Positions 25,703-34,926 of a stretch of 44,886 nucleotides of DNA are shown here, piece by piece (within the stretch, counting starts at the first letter, position 1; every line of letters starts with the position of its first letter). The position numbers and the translations under genes were made by a program. The DNA is from Acetobacteraceae bacterium. Its GTDB lineage: Bacteria > Pseudomonadota > Alphaproteobacteria > Acetobacterales > Acetobacteraceae. Where the stretch lies: the NCBI GenBank assembly GCA_025354865.1, contig JANXMB010000127.1, positions 1-44,886 of the forward strand, in the 5' to 3' direction. Under the pieces are notes generated by a model. That model saw only the letters and a program-made list of their open reading frames with translations. It was not told the origin of the DNA and made no database searches.

Positions 25703-28681
25703 ATGTGGCCGTTCGATCTGCCGGTTGTCGATGCCCTCCAGTTGCCGGGGGGGGCGGAGATCGTCTGGGCGATCTTCGATGCCGACTGGTATCGGGTGGC
25801 CTATCCCGACGCGGTCGCAGCTTTGCCGCTGCGCTCCCCTCGGGCGCTGCTGGCGTATTACCTGCGGGAGGGGCAGCGCCTCGGCCATGCCCCCAACCGC
25901 TATTTCGATGAAGCCTGGCACCGCCGCGCCTACAAGGGTATCGCCGATGCGGTCGCCGATGGGCAGTTTCCCTCGGCTTTCGATGCCTATTGCCGCTCGG
26001 GGAACGCGGATCGGTCCCCGCATTGGCTGTTCGAGGAGGCGCTTTACCGCCGCCGCTACCCCGATCTGACCAATGATGTGCTGGCCGACGCCGCCTTGGC
26101 GAACGGCTACGACCATTTCCTGCGCCACGGCGATCGGGAAGGGCGGGGCGGGCACGCGCTGTTCGATCCCGCCTTTTACCTCGCCCATCTGCCGGATTCG
26201 GACCGAGCGGAGGCAGCGGTCCTTGGACCGTTTCGGCATTATCTGGTTGGGTTGGAACAGGGGGGCACGCAGCGGGAAACCGCGCGATGTTTCGATGCCG
26301 CATGGTATCTGCAGCGCTATCCCGCCGTCGCCGAAGCCATCGCCCTCGGCCAATGGCGCTCGGCGTTGGAACATTATCTGTGCAACGACACCCCCATCGC
26401 CTTCGATCCGCTGCCGGATTTTTCCGAAGACTGGTACCTGACCGGCCATCCCGGCCTGCGCGAGGCGCTCGAAGGCGGGGCCTATCGCAACGGCTATGCC
26501 CATTTCCTGCGCCACGGAACCACCGAGTTGCGCGGCCCCGCGCCGCATATCGACCTGCGCTGGTATGCCGAACGGGAGCAGGTGCGGGAAAGCCTGCTGA
26601 CCGGGGAAGCGCCGGATGCGTTCGCCCATTGGCTGTCGATCGGCAAGCCCGCCGGCCACCCCTCCGCCCCGCCGTTGGACGAGCGCGTCACCGATAGCCA
26701 GGCCCGAGCGTTGTTCCGGCAGAATGCCTTGGCCCTGCTGCCGGGTTTCGGGCGGGCGCCGCTGCGCTTTGGGTTCGAGGGCGAACCGGCCCTGAGCGCG
26801 ATCGTGGTCGCCGATGGGCCGCTGGCCGAGACTTTGGCGCTGCTGACATCGTTGCGGAACAACACCTCGGCTGCCATCGAATTGCTGCTGCTGGCGACGA
26901 CGTCCGATCCGCATGAGGGCGATATCGCCCGCTTCGTCGTCGGCGCCACCATCCAGCGTTTCGACTCGGCGATTCCCGCCTCTGCCCTCCATGCCGCCGG
27001 CATGGCCTGTGCTCGGGCGCCGACAATGGTATGCCTGAAGCCGAACACGAGGCTCTGGCCCGGTGCGATCGACGCCGCCTTGCGCCGGTTGGACGACGAT
27101 CCCGGCCTGGGCGCGGTGGGCGGCAAGGAACTGCGCCCGAACGGGTTGTTGCAGGCTGCCGGGCATATCGTCTGGAACGACGGGCGCACCCACGCCTATC
27201 TGGCCGGCGAGTCCCCGCTGCTGCCGGAGGCCAATTTCAGCCGCGACACACATTTCTGCGGCAGCGCCTTTCTGATGCTGCGGACGGCAGCGGCCAGCGC
27301 GGCGATCGATGCGGGGGCGGCACCGCCATCGACCGATGCGGCCGCCGCCGATTTGTGTCTGCGCCTTGCCGCGGCCGGCTTTCGCACCCGCTACGATCCC
27401 GCCATCGCGGTGCAATCCTGGCACGATCCCGCAGCCGAGGCCCCGGTCGCGGTGCGGCCCGACGACCACGCGGCGCTGTTGGCCGGGTGTTTCGCCGCCG
27501 ACGGGCGCGCCGTGTTTGCCGCGCGATACGCCGCCACCGCACGCCGCCGGGTGCTGTTCGTCGAGGATACGATCCCCCTGCGCAACATCGGCTCGGGCTT
27601 CGTCCGCGCCAACGACCTGATCGCCACCATGGTGGAAAGCGGCTGTTCGGTGACCGTTTTCCCCGTCAACGGCTGCCTGTTCGGTCTCGCCGCGATCTAC
27701 GCCGATATGCCCGACGGGGTGGAGGCGATGCACGATCGCGACCTGTCCCGCCTTGCCGAATTCCTCCGGCAGCGGCAAGGCGTTTACGACACGATCTGGA
27801 TCTCCCGCACCCACAACATGGCCAAGGTGCGGCCGATTCTGGACCGGGTGCTGGCCAACGATCCGCGCCCGCCGCGCATCGTGCTAGATACCGAGGCGAT
27901 CGACACCGTGCGCCAAGCCGCCCTCGCGGCGCTGGATGGGCGCGATTTCGACCCGGACGCCGCGCTACGCCAGGAATTCGTCCATGCAACGGTCTGCCAT
28001 ACCGTCGTCGCCGTCAGCGAGGCGGAGGCCACGATGCTGCGCGACCTCGATTGCTCGGATGTGCAGGTGATCGGCCATATGCGCCGGTTGCAGCCGACCG
28101 ATCGACCGTTCGGAAAGCGGGCGGGTATCCTGTTCGCTGGCGCCATCCATCGGATGGACAGCCCGAATTTCGACAGCCTGCGCTGGTTCGTCGATGCGGT
28201 GCTGCCGCTGGTGGAACAATCCCTCGGCTGGGAAACCCGCCTGACGATCGCCGGCTACACGGCGGCCGGCGTCGATCTCGACCGGTTTCGCGGCCATTCC
28301 CGCATCACCTTGCGCGGCGCGGTGGCCGACCTCCAACCCTTGTATGCAGCGCATCGGGTCTTCGTCGCGCCCACCCGATTCGCAGCCGGCGCGCCCTACA
28401 AGGTCCACGAAGCCGCGTCCTTCGGCCTGCCGGTGGTGGCAACCGATCTGCTGGTGCGCCAGCTCGGCTGGACCGACGGGGTGGATCTGCTGGCGGCCGA
28501 TCCCGCCGATCCCGCCGGTTTCGCCGCCGCCATCGTCGCGCTCTACCGCGAGGAGTCGCTGTGGACCCGCCTGCGGGACAACGCCTTGCACCGGCTGGCG
28601 CTGGAGAATAACGCCGAGGACTACGCAGCAGCGGTTGTTGCTGCGCTGGGTCCGCCGGAAATATCCGATAAAGATACATAG
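25703..28681 (+). CDS. multidomain glycosyltransferase with seven FDxxWY-type repeats
   Basis: This 992-aa protein probably builds or decorates a surface polysaccharide. Residues 25-315 hold seven degenerate repeats of about 43 residues with the pattern F-D-x-x-W-Y-x-x-x-Y-P-D ... H-Y-L-x-x-G, starting near 25, 68, 110, 154, 197, 240 and 283. A GT-A-like domain (~370-560) follows (LSAIVVADGPLAETLALLTS, DTHFCGSAFLML), but the usual Asp-containing metal motif reads LKPNTRLWPG (Lys446-Thr449), without an acid. The C-terminal third (~605-985) is a GT4-like GT-B domain, with GAIHRMDSPNF and YKVHEAASFGLPVVAT. The GT-A part may thus be inactive while the GT-B part is the transferase. No signal peptide or membrane helix is visible. 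The start lacks a clear ribosome-binding site. Confidence 0.82.
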   Translation: MWPFDLPVVDALQLPGGAEIVWAIFDADWYRVAYPDAVAALPLRSPRALLAYYLREGQRLGHAPNRYFDEAWHRRAYKGIADAVADGQFPSAFDAYCRSGNADRSPHWLFEEALYRRRYPDLTNDVLADAALANGYDHFLRHGDREGRGGHALFDPAFYLAHLPDSDRAEAAVLGPFRHYLVGLEQGGTQRETARCFDAAWYLQRYPAVAEAIALGQWRSALEHYLCNDTPIAFDPLPDFSEDWYLTGHPGLREALEGGAYRNGYAHFLRHGTTELRGPAPHIDLRWYAEREQVRESLLTGEAPDAFAHWLSIGKPAGHPSAPPLDERVTDSQARALFRQNALALLPGFGRAPLRFGFEGEPALSAIVVADGPLAETLALLTSLRNNTSAAIELLLLATTSDPHEGDIARFVVGATIQRFDSAIPASALHAAGMACARAPTMVCLKPNTRLWPGAIDAALRRLDDDPGLGAVGGKELRPNGLLQAAGHIVWNDGRTHAYLAGESPLLPEANFSRDTHFCGSAFLMLRTAAASAAIDAGAAPPSTDAAAADLCLRLAAAGFRTRYDPAIAVQSWHDPAAEAPVAVRPDDHAALLAGCFAADGRAVFAARYAATARRRVLFVEDTIPLRNIGSGFVRANDLIATMVESGCSVTVFPVNGCLFGLAAIYADMPDGVEAMHDRDLSRLAEFLRQRQGVYDTIWISRTHNMAKVRPILDRVLANDPRPPRIVLDTEAIDTVRQAALAALDGRDFDPDAALRQEFVHATVCHTVVAVSEAEATMLRDLDCSDVQVIGHMRRLQPTDRPFGKRAGILFAGAIHRMDSPNFDSLRWFVDAVLPLVEQSLGWETRLTIAGYTAAGVDLDRFRGHSRITLRGAVADLQPLYAAHRVFVAPTRFAAGAPYKVHEAASFGLPVVATDLLVRQLGWTDGVDLLAADPADPAGFAAAIVALYREESLWTRLRDNALHRLALENNAEDYAAAVVAALGPPEISDKDT

Positions 28682-28734
28682 TATCTATTTTAATACTTGC
28701 TTTTATCGCGGCATACAATTATAGGATGTGCCCA

Positions 28735-28755
28735 CAAGGTGCTCCCCTCACCTTG
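28735..28755. terminator. hairpin after the glycosyltransferase gene
   Basis: CAAGGTG (28735-28741) pairs with CACCTTG (28749-28755) around CTCCCCT. It lies in the 141-bp AT-rich to GC-rich gap between convergent genes. Confidence 0.5.
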
Positions 28756-28780
28756 CCGGCTGCGCAAGCAGCGACGTCGG

Positions 28781-28812
28781 CCGGCTTCGTGGTTCCTCCC
28801 CAACGAAGCCGG
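28781..28812. terminator. perfect 10-bp hairpin between convergent genes
   Basis: CCGGCTTCGT (28781-28790) pairs perfectly with ACGAAGCCGG (28803-28812) around a 12-base loop. It sits just beyond the MOSC stop on the minus strand and after the glycosyltransferase on the plus strand, and could serve both. Confidence 0.65.
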
Positions 28813-28822
28813 TAACGACGGC

Positions 28823-29584
28823 CTAGTCCGTCCCCAGAACCTCGATCGCATCGCCGATCGCGAAATGTCCGCCTTCGACGACCTCGGCATAGACGCCCAG
28901 GTCCTTGTGGCCGAAATGCTGCGTGAGTTCGGCAACCGGGTTGGCATCGCGCTCCGCCGTTTCGGGATTGACCTCGGTCGCCGGGCAGCGGGGAATATTG
29001 CGGATCACTTTCAGCACCGCCCCGCCCATTTGGATGTTCTGGCCGATCCAATCCCTCTCCCCCCAAGCCGGCACGCCGCTGAACCACACATTCGCTCGGA
29101 ACCGCCGACGGTGGCGCCGGCTGCCGACCTTGGCCTCCAGATCGTGCAGGCTGGCCATGTTGATCAGGCTGACGACCTTGGCCCGCACGTCGCTGAAGCT
29201 GTGCCCCGGCGCGTATTCGAAGTGCGGGGCGCCGCGCGCTTCCTCTCCCAGATAGGCCGCGAGGAAGGCGCTCAGTTCCGCCCGGCCGGCCGGTTGCAGT
29301 GCGTTCGCCGCCACTTCCGCGCCGTCGGGGGACCGCACGGTCAGGGTGCCGGAACGCGGCTCGAAGAACGCGGCCAGCCGAGCGATGCGGGCGTTGCGGG
29401 CAAGGCACATGAAGTTGGCTTTCGGCAGCCAAGTCGGGTTCCCCGCGTCGAACCCCGAATCGCCCTGCGCCAGGGCAAACGCCCGATCCCAGGGAATGGT
29501 GCCGCCGGGTTCGACGGTTGCTTCTTCCAATGCCTCCGCCGTCAGGCCTTTGACCGGGAAGCGGTAGAGATATTCGATGCGCAT
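28823..29584 (-). CDS. MOSC domain protein with N-terminal beta barrel
   Basis: This 253-aa protein belongs to the molybdenum-cofactor sulfurase C-terminal (MOSC) group, thought to bind sulfur or Moco and, in some members, to reduce N-hydroxylated compounds. The N-terminal beta-barrel region (IEYLYRFPVKGLTAE, then WDRAFALA) is followed by the MOSC domain. The conserved cysteine is Cys200 in NIPRCPATEVNP, the family's signature. The segment FRANVWFSGVPAWGERDWIG just before it is standard. No molybdenum-enzyme gene is nearby. The gene is divergent from clpB and convergent with the glycosyltransferase. The reaction is not known for this subgroup. Confidence 0.88.
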   Translation of the reverse strand: MRIEYLYRFPVKGLTAEALEEATVEPGGTIPWDRAFALAQGDSGFDAGNPTWLPKANFMCLARNARIARLAAFFEPRSGTLTVRSPDGAEVAANALQPAGRAELSAFLAAYLGEEARGAPHFEYAPGHSFSDVRAKVVSLINMASLHDLEAKVGSRRHRRRFRANVWFSGVPAWGERDWIGQNIQMGGAVLKVIRNIPRCPATEVNPETAERDANPVAELTQHFGHKDLGVYAEVVEGGHFAIGDAIEVLGTD

Positions 29585-29594
29585 GGTTCGATCC

Positions 29595-29625
29595 CCCTTG
29601 AGCGGTAGCGTGCCGCATCCTACCT
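29595..29625 (+). promoter_or_regulatory. candidate RpoH (heat-shock) promoter of clpB
   Basis: CCCTTGAG at 29595-29602 and CCTACCT at 29619-29625 give CTTG-N18-CYTAn, close to the alphaproteobacterial sigma-32 consensus. It lies about 80 bases before the clpB start codon, where a stress promoter would be expected. No CIRCE element was seen. Confidence 0.45.
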
Positions 29626-29705
29626 GACGATGGAATGGACCGCACCGAGGTTGCCTCTGTAGGGACTCCGGTGGGCCTGTCGCCTAAGCATAGGGACATC
29701 TGGTT

Positions 29706-32285
29706 ATGGATATAGAAAAATTCACCGAACGCGCACGCGGTTTTCTGCAAGCGGCGCAAACTGTCGCCATCCGCGAGTTCCATCAGCGGATCGGGGCGGA
29801 TCATTTATTGAAGGCGTTGTTGGACGACGACGAGGGCGCGGCAGCCGGCCTGATCAAGGCAGCGGGCGGCGATCCGAAGGCGGCGCAAATGGCGATCGAC
29901 GCCGAGGTCGCACGCAACCCGAAAGTGACCGGCGGCGGGGCGGGTCAGCCGCAGATCGCGCCCGATCTGGTGCGGGTGCTCGACGCCGCGCAGCAGGCGG
30001 CAACCCGAACGGGCGACGAATATGTGGCGCAGGATCGGGTATTGTTGGCGTTGGCGGCGTCGGACACGGCGGCCGGCAAGGTCTTGAAGAATGCTGGCGT
30101 TACCCCGGCGGCGCTGGAAAAGGCGATTGCCGACATACGCAAGGGCCGCAAGGTCGATAGCGCGAACGCCGAGGCCGGCTTCGACGCCCTGAAGAAATAC
30201 GCCCGCGATGTCACGGCGATTGCCCGCGAAGGCAAGCTCGACCCGGTGATCGGCCGGGACGAAGAAATCCGCCGCACCATCCAGGTGCTCGCCCGCCGCA
30301 CCAAGAACAATCCGGTGCTGATCGGCGAACCCGGCGTCGGCAAGACCGCGATCGTCGAGGGCCTGGCCCTGCGCATCGTCAATGGCGACGTGCCGGAAGC
30401 GATCAAGGGCAAGAAACTGCTGTCGTTGGACCTCGGCGCCATGGTCGCGGGGGCGAAATATCGCGGCGAGTTCGAGGAACGGTTGAAAGCCGTGTTGAAG
30501 GAGATCGAGTCCGCGCAGGGCGAGGTGATCCTGTTCATCGACGAGATGCACACGCTGGTCGGCGCGGGCAAGGCGGATGGGGCGATGGATGCATCGAACC
30601 TGATCAAGCCGGAACTGGCGCGCGGCACGTTGCATTGCATCGGTGCCACCACGTTGAACGAATATCGCAAGCATGTGGAAAAAGATGCGGCGCTGGCGCG
30701 TCGGTTCCAGCCGGTCTTCGTGGGGGAGCCGAATGTTGCGGATACGATATCGATTTTACGGGGTATCAAGGAGAAATACGAGACCCATCATGGCGTGCGC
30801 ATCACCGACGGCGCATTGGTGGCGGCGGCGACCCTGTCCAATCGTTACATTACGGATCGGTTTTTGCCGGATAAAGCGATCGACCTGATGGACGAGGCAT
30901 CGTCTCGGTTGCGGATGCAGATCGATTCCAAGCCCGAGGCTTTGGACGAACTCGACCGCCGGGTCATCCAGTTGAAGATCGAGCGGGAGGCGCTGAAGAA
31001 GGAAACCGATGGCGCGTCGAAGGATCGGCTGTCGAAGCTCGAAAAGGAACTCGCCGACCTCGAAGAAAAGGCCAACGCCATGACCGCCGCGTGGAAAGCG
31101 GAGAAGGGCGAGGTGGTCGAGGCGCAGAAGCTGAAGGAGCGGTTGGAAGCAGCCCGTGCGGAGGCGGAGGTTGCGCAGCGCAATGGCGACCTGACCCGCG
31201 CATCGGAGCTGCGCTATGGCGTGATTCCGGCGATCGAGGGTCTGCTGAAGAAGGAAGGCGCGGGCAAACTGGTCAACGAAGCGGTGGACGAGCAGGCGAT
31301 CGCCGGCGTCGTCTCCCGCTGGACGGGCGTCCCGGTGGACAAGATGCTGGAAGGCGAACGGTCCAAGCTGCTGAAAATGGAGGATAAGCTGCGGGAACGC
31401 GTGATCGGCCAGGACCCGGCCCTCATTGCCGTTGCCCACGCTGTCCGCCGTGCTCGGGCCGGACTGCAAGACCCCAACCGTCCCATCGGATCGTTCCTGT
31501 TCCTCGGCCCGACCGGGGTCGGCAAGACCGAACTGACCAAGGCGCTGGCATCGTTTCTGTTCGACGACGATCGCGCGATGGTACGTTTCGACATGAGCGA
31601 GTTCATGGAAAAACATTCCGTGTCCCGCCTGATCGGCGCGCCCCCCGGTTACGTTGGATACGATGAGGGTGGGGTGCTGACCGAAGCCGTGCGGCGGCGT
31701 CCGTATCAGGTGATCCTGTTCGACGAGGTCGAAAAGGCGCACGAGGATGTGTTCAATGTGCTGTTGCAGGTGCTGGACGACGGGCGCCTGACAGACGGGC
31801 AGGGGCGGACGGTCGATTTCAAGAACACGATTATCGTTCTGACCTCGAACCTCGGTTCCGACGTGTTGGCGGCGCAGCCGGAGGGCGAAAAGGTCGAGAT
31901 GGTGCAAGGTCAGGTGATGCAGGCGGTGCGCGCGCATTTCCGGCCGGAATTCCTGAACCGTCTGGACGAGATCGTATTGTTCCGGCGTTTGCAACGGGCC
32001 GACATGGCATCGATTGTCACGATCCAGTTGGCGCACCTGCGTGGATTGCTGGCGGATCGGAAGATCGGCCTCGACCTCGATGCCTCGGCGTTGGATTGGT
32101 TGGCGGAGGAAGGCTACGACAGCACCTACGGCGCCCGTCCGTTGAAGCGGGTGATCCAGCGTTCGTTGCAGAACCCGTTGGCTGGCGCGATTCTGGAGGG
32201 TTCGGTGAAGGAAGGCGACACGGTCCGTGTATCCGGCGGCCGCGACGGCTTAGTCATCGACGGGGGGCTGGCTGCGGCGGCTTGA
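29706..32285 (+). CDS. clpB: ATP-dependent disaggregase ClpB
   Basis: This Hsp100 chaperone works as a hexamer in the cytoplasm, extracting polypeptides from aggregates together with DnaK. The 859-aa protein has the full domain set: N-domain (~1-145), first AAA+ domain with Walker A GEPGVGKT at 207-214 and FIDEMH, a coiled-coil middle domain (~400-520, charged and heptad-like), and second AAA+ domain with Walker A GPTGVGKT at 601-608 and LFDEVEKAH. The length is normal. ATG 29706 follows AGGGAC. A heat-shock type promoter is likely upstream. The gene is monocistronic; its 3' end is convergent with the binding-protein gene after 44 bp without an obvious terminator. Confidence 0.98.
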   Translation: MDIEKFTERARGFLQAAQTVAIREFHQRIGADHLLKALLDDDEGAAAGLIKAAGGDPKAAQMAIDAEVARNPKVTGGGAGQPQIAPDLVRVLDAAQQAATRTGDEYVAQDRVLLALAASDTAAGKVLKNAGVTPAALEKAIADIRKGRKVDSANAEAGFDALKKYARDVTAIAREGKLDPVIGRDEEIRRTIQVLARRTKNNPVLIGEPGVGKTAIVEGLALRIVNGDVPEAIKGKKLLSLDLGAMVAGAKYRGEFEERLKAVLKEIESAQGEVILFIDEMHTLVGAGKADGAMDASNLIKPELARGTLHCIGATTLNEYRKHVEKDAALARRFQPVFVGEPNVADTISILRGIKEKYETHHGVRITDGALVAAATLSNRYITDRFLPDKAIDLMDEASSRLRMQIDSKPEALDELDRRVIQLKIEREALKKETDGASKDRLSKLEKELADLEEKANAMTAAWKAEKGEVVEAQKLKERLEAARAEAEVAQRNGDLTRASELRYGVIPAIEGLLKKEGAGKLVNEAVDEQAIAGVVSRWTGVPVDKMLEGERSKLLKMEDKLRERVIGQDPALIAVAHAVRRARAGLQDPNRPIGSFLFLGPTGVGKTELTKALASFLFDDDRAMVRFDMSEFMEKHSVSRLIGAPPGYVGYDEGGVLTEAVRRRPYQVILFDEVEKAHEDVFNVLLQVLDDGRLTDGQGRTVDFKNTIIVLTSNLGSDVLAAQPEGEKVEMVQGQVMQAVRAHFRPEFLNRLDEIVLFRRLQRADMASIVTIQLAHLRGLLADRKIGLDLDASALDWLAEEGYDSTYGARPLKRVIQRSLQNPLAGAILEGSVKEGDTVRVSGGRDGLVIDGGLAAAA

Positions 32286-32329
32286 TCGTCGATATATAGC
32301 CTAATACGAAACGAACTCCGACCCGCCGG

Positions 32330-33337
32330 CTAGCTCCCGGCGACGTCGTGCAGTTCGGGCACGAACAAGGCCTGCCAGGTCTCCGGCCGGATTTTGATCT
32401 GGCCGGTGCGGTGCATGAATTCCGCGACCTTCATCGTGCCGCGCGGAACGATATCGAAGAACGTGGTGGGATCGGCGACGATCGTTTCGATTTCGGCGCG
32501 GGCGGTGTTGTCCCCGGATGCTGCCATGTAGGCATCGACCGCGCCCGGCCGATCGGTCGCGATGACCGTCATGGCTTCCCTTGTGGCGGCGACGAAGGCG
32601 GAAATCAGTTTCGGGTTCGCATCGCGGAATTTCTTGGTGGCAAAGGTCACCCCGATCGTGCCCGGCCCGCCGTAGACGTCGGTGGAGGTCAGGATCGGGT
32701 GCACCCCCGGCACTGCCAGTTCCCGTTGCAGATAGGGCGCGGCGGTGAAGTGGCAGTCGATTTCGGTGTTGGACAGCAGCGCCGCCATTGCGTCGGGGTG
32801 GCCGCGATTGATCGTCAGGGCGTCGAATTTCTGGAAATTGGCATCGCCGAACGCCCGCGCCGCTGCCATGCGCAGCATCAGCGCCTGGCTCGACACGCCG
32901 ACCCCCGGCAAGGCGATGCGATTGTTGGGGCCGAGATCCTCGATCTTTTGGACGGCCGGATTGCGGGTGACCAGCACCAGCGGCATGTTGTTGAACGGCG
33001 CGATGGCCATGACGTCGGCCGAACCGCGGGTTTTCGCCCACATCAGCAGGAACGCCGGCACCCCGGTGGCGCCGATCTCGACCGCGCCGGAGATGACGGC
33101 GTCGTTGACGTTGTTGCCGGCCGCCAGGCGCACGAACTCGGCCTTCACGCCGGTCAATCCGGCGGCCGCAGCGTGCTTTTCCAGCAGCTTACGGTGCTGC
33201 ATGACGTCGGTCACCAGATAGGTCATGCCCGGCTGGACGGCGATGCGTACGGTCTGACCCTCGGCCCAAGCGGGCGAGGTGGACAGGAGCGGGGCGGCGG
33301 CGAGGGCGGCGAGAAGGCTGCGGCGGGTCGGCGACAT
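32330..33337 (-). CDS. NitT/TauT-type ABC transporter substrate-binding protein
   Basis: This 335-aa protein should bind a small ligand in the periplasm. It has a cleavable signal of 25 residues with a twin-arginine-like start (TRRSLL, cleavage after AWA). The mature part resembles the NMT1/SsuA group of binding proteins for nitrate, taurine, sulfonates or thiamine precursors: VRIAVQPGMTYL at the start, the GAVEIGATGVPAFLLMW segment, and GHPDAMAALLSNTEIDCHF. No permease or ATPase gene is next to it; on one side is clpB, on the other the divergent FAD dehydrogenase. It may work with a transporter encoded elsewhere. The ligand cannot be inferred. Confidence 0.85.
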   Translation of the reverse strand: MSPTRRSLLAALAAAPLLSTSPAWAEGQTVRIAVQPGMTYLVTDVMQHRKLLEKHAAAAGLTGVKAEFVRLAAGNNVNDAVISGAVEIGATGVPAFLLMWAKTRGSADVMAIAPFNNMPLVLVTRNPAVQKIEDLGPNNRIALPGVGVSSQALMLRMAAARAFGDANFQKFDALTINRGHPDAMAALLSNTEIDCHFTAAPYLQRELAVPGVHPILTSTDVYGGPGTIGVTFATKKFRDANPKLISAFVAATREAMTVIATDRPGAVDAYMAASGDNTARAEIETIVADPTTFFDIVPRGTMKVAEFMHRTGQIKIRPETWQALFVPELHDVAGS

Positions 33338-33427
33338 GGGGCGATCCTCGGTCGGTGCGGTTCTGTCGCCCCCCTACTCGTATCCTGGCCCAAACGCTAT
33401 TGTTCCGACGAACCGAGGATCGCCACC

Positions 33428-34846
33428 ATGCCCGACACCGCCCCTTTGCTCGACCGAATCCGCGCCGTCGTGGGGGATCGCGGCCTGCTGACCGAGGAGT
33501 CCGATACCGCCGCCTATACCCAGGATTGGCGCAAACTCTACCAGGGTCGCACCCGCGCGGTGATCCGCCCGGCCAATACCGAAGAACTGGCGGCCGTCGT
33601 GACGCTGTGCGCCGAGGCCGGGGCGCCGATCGTGCCGCAGGGGGGCAATACCTCGATGGTCGGCGGCGCCGTACCGAACGCCGACAACTCCGAGTTGGTG
33701 CTCAGCACCGCTCGGATGAACCGGATTCGCGACCTGGACCCGGTCGATATGACCCTGACGATCGAGGCCGGCGCGACCCTGAAAGCGGCCCAGATGGCGG
33801 CCGCCGAGCGGGGGTGCCTGTTGCCGCTGTCGATCGCCAGCGAGGGCACGGCGCAGATCGGCGGTGTGCTGGCGGTCAATGCCGGGGGCAACAACACGGT
33901 TCGCTACGGCAATGCCCGCGATCTGGTGCTGGGGCTCGAAGTCGTGCTGCCGGATGGGACGATCTGGAACGGTCTGCGCCGGCTGCGCAAGGACAATACC
34001 GGCTACTGCCTGCGCCAGTTGTTCGTGGGCTCGGAGGGCACGCTGGGCATCATCACCGCCGCCGTGCTGAAGCTGGCGCCGGCACCGAAGGACGTGGCGG
34101 TGGCCTTTTGCAGCCTCGAAAGCGCGGCTAAGGCATTGGAATTGTTCGCTCGGGTGCAGGCATACGACGCCGCATCGATCGGCGCGTTCGAATTGATGTC
34201 CGGCCTGGGCACCGATTTCGTGCTGAAGCACATCCCGAACGCCGTCCTGCCGTTGGCGGAAAAGGCGCCGTTCTACGCGCTGGTGGAACTCGCCACGCCG
34301 CGCCCGAATGGCGGCATGCGGGGGGCGATCGAGGAAATCCTGGAGAAGGCGTTGGAGGACGGGGTCGTGAGCGACGCCGCCATCGCCGAGTCCGACGCCC
34401 AACGCGCCGCTTTCTGGCGCCTGCGGGAGGAACACTCCGAAGCCCAGAAACGGGAGGGCGCGAGCGTCAAGAACGACGTGTCGGTGCCGGTGTCCAAGGT
34501 CCCCGCCTTCATCGCGAAAGCCACGGCGGCGTGCGAAGCGCTGATCCCCGGGGTGCGCTGCGTGCCGTTCGGCCACATGGGCGACGGCAACATCCATTTC
34601 AATCTGGAGCAGCCGGAGGGCGCCGACCCCGCGTGGTTCCTGGAGCAGGACCATGCGATCATGGAAACCGTCAACGCGGTCGTGCGGGAATACGACGGTA
34701 GTTTCTCGGCCGAGCACGGGATCGGTAAGCTGAAGCCTTATATGATGCCGGATTGGCGGGGTGGGGCGGAGTTGGCGATCATGCAGCGGATCAAAGCGGC
34801 GCTCGATCCGGCCGGGATTATGAACCCCGGGAAGGTGTTGCCGTAG
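33428..34846 (+). CDS. FAD-linked 2-hydroxyacid dehydrogenase (GlcD/D-2-hydroxyglutarate type)
   Basis: This 472-aa flavoprotein belongs to the group of D-lactate, glycolate oxidase GlcD and D-2-hydroxyglutarate dehydrogenases. The FAD-binding PCMH domain covers ~38-215, with PQGGNTSMVGGAVP at 70-83 and GGVLAVNAGGNNTVRYGNA. The C-terminal FAD oxidase domain has the catalytic and metal-site motifs FGHMGDGNIHFN and AEHGIGKLK. D-2-hydroxyglutarate or a related acid is the most likely substrate, judged by overall pattern only. ATG 33428 follows GAGGA with 8-base spacing. It is divergent from the binding-protein gene across a 90-bp region, which suggests shared regulation, perhaps uptake and oxidation of one acid. 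Confidence 0.87.
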   Translation: MPDTAPLLDRIRAVVGDRGLLTEESDTAAYTQDWRKLYQGRTRAVIRPANTEELAAVVTLCAEAGAPIVPQGGNTSMVGGAVPNADNSELVLSTARMNRIRDLDPVDMTLTIEAGATLKAAQMAAAERGCLLPLSIASEGTAQIGGVLAVNAGGNNTVRYGNARDLVLGLEVVLPDGTIWNGLRRLRKDNTGYCLRQLFVGSEGTLGIITAAVLKLAPAPKDVAVAFCSLESAAKALELFARVQAYDAASIGAFELMSGLGTDFVLKHIPNAVLPLAEKAPFYALVELATPRPNGGMRGAIEEILEKALEDGVVSDAAIAESDAQRAAFWRLREEHSEAQKREGASVKNDVSVPVSKVPAFIAKATAACEALIPGVRCVPFGHMGDGNIHFNLEQPEGADPAWFLEQDHAIMETVNAVVREYDGSFSAEHGIGKLKPYMMPDWRGGAELAIMQRIKAALDPAGIMNPGKVLP

Positions 34847-34926
34847 AGCGTGGGGGAACCGGGGGCGAGTGGCCGAACGATATAAGTTGGGTTGCATCGG
34901 GGGGCCGGGTGCCGCAAAACCGTGCC

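Noticed and set aside
24311-27814. 1167-codon minus-strand open frame
   Set aside because: It covers the CoA-transferase and the glycosyltransferase in antisense. Composition is Arg/Gly/Gln-rich without domain signals, whereas the plus-strand genes carry clear motifs.
32348-33427. Extended N-terminus of the FAD dehydrogenase running back over the binding-protein gene
   Set aside because: The extension is antisense to a gene with a clear signal peptide. ATG 33428 has GAGGA and matches the family N-terminus.
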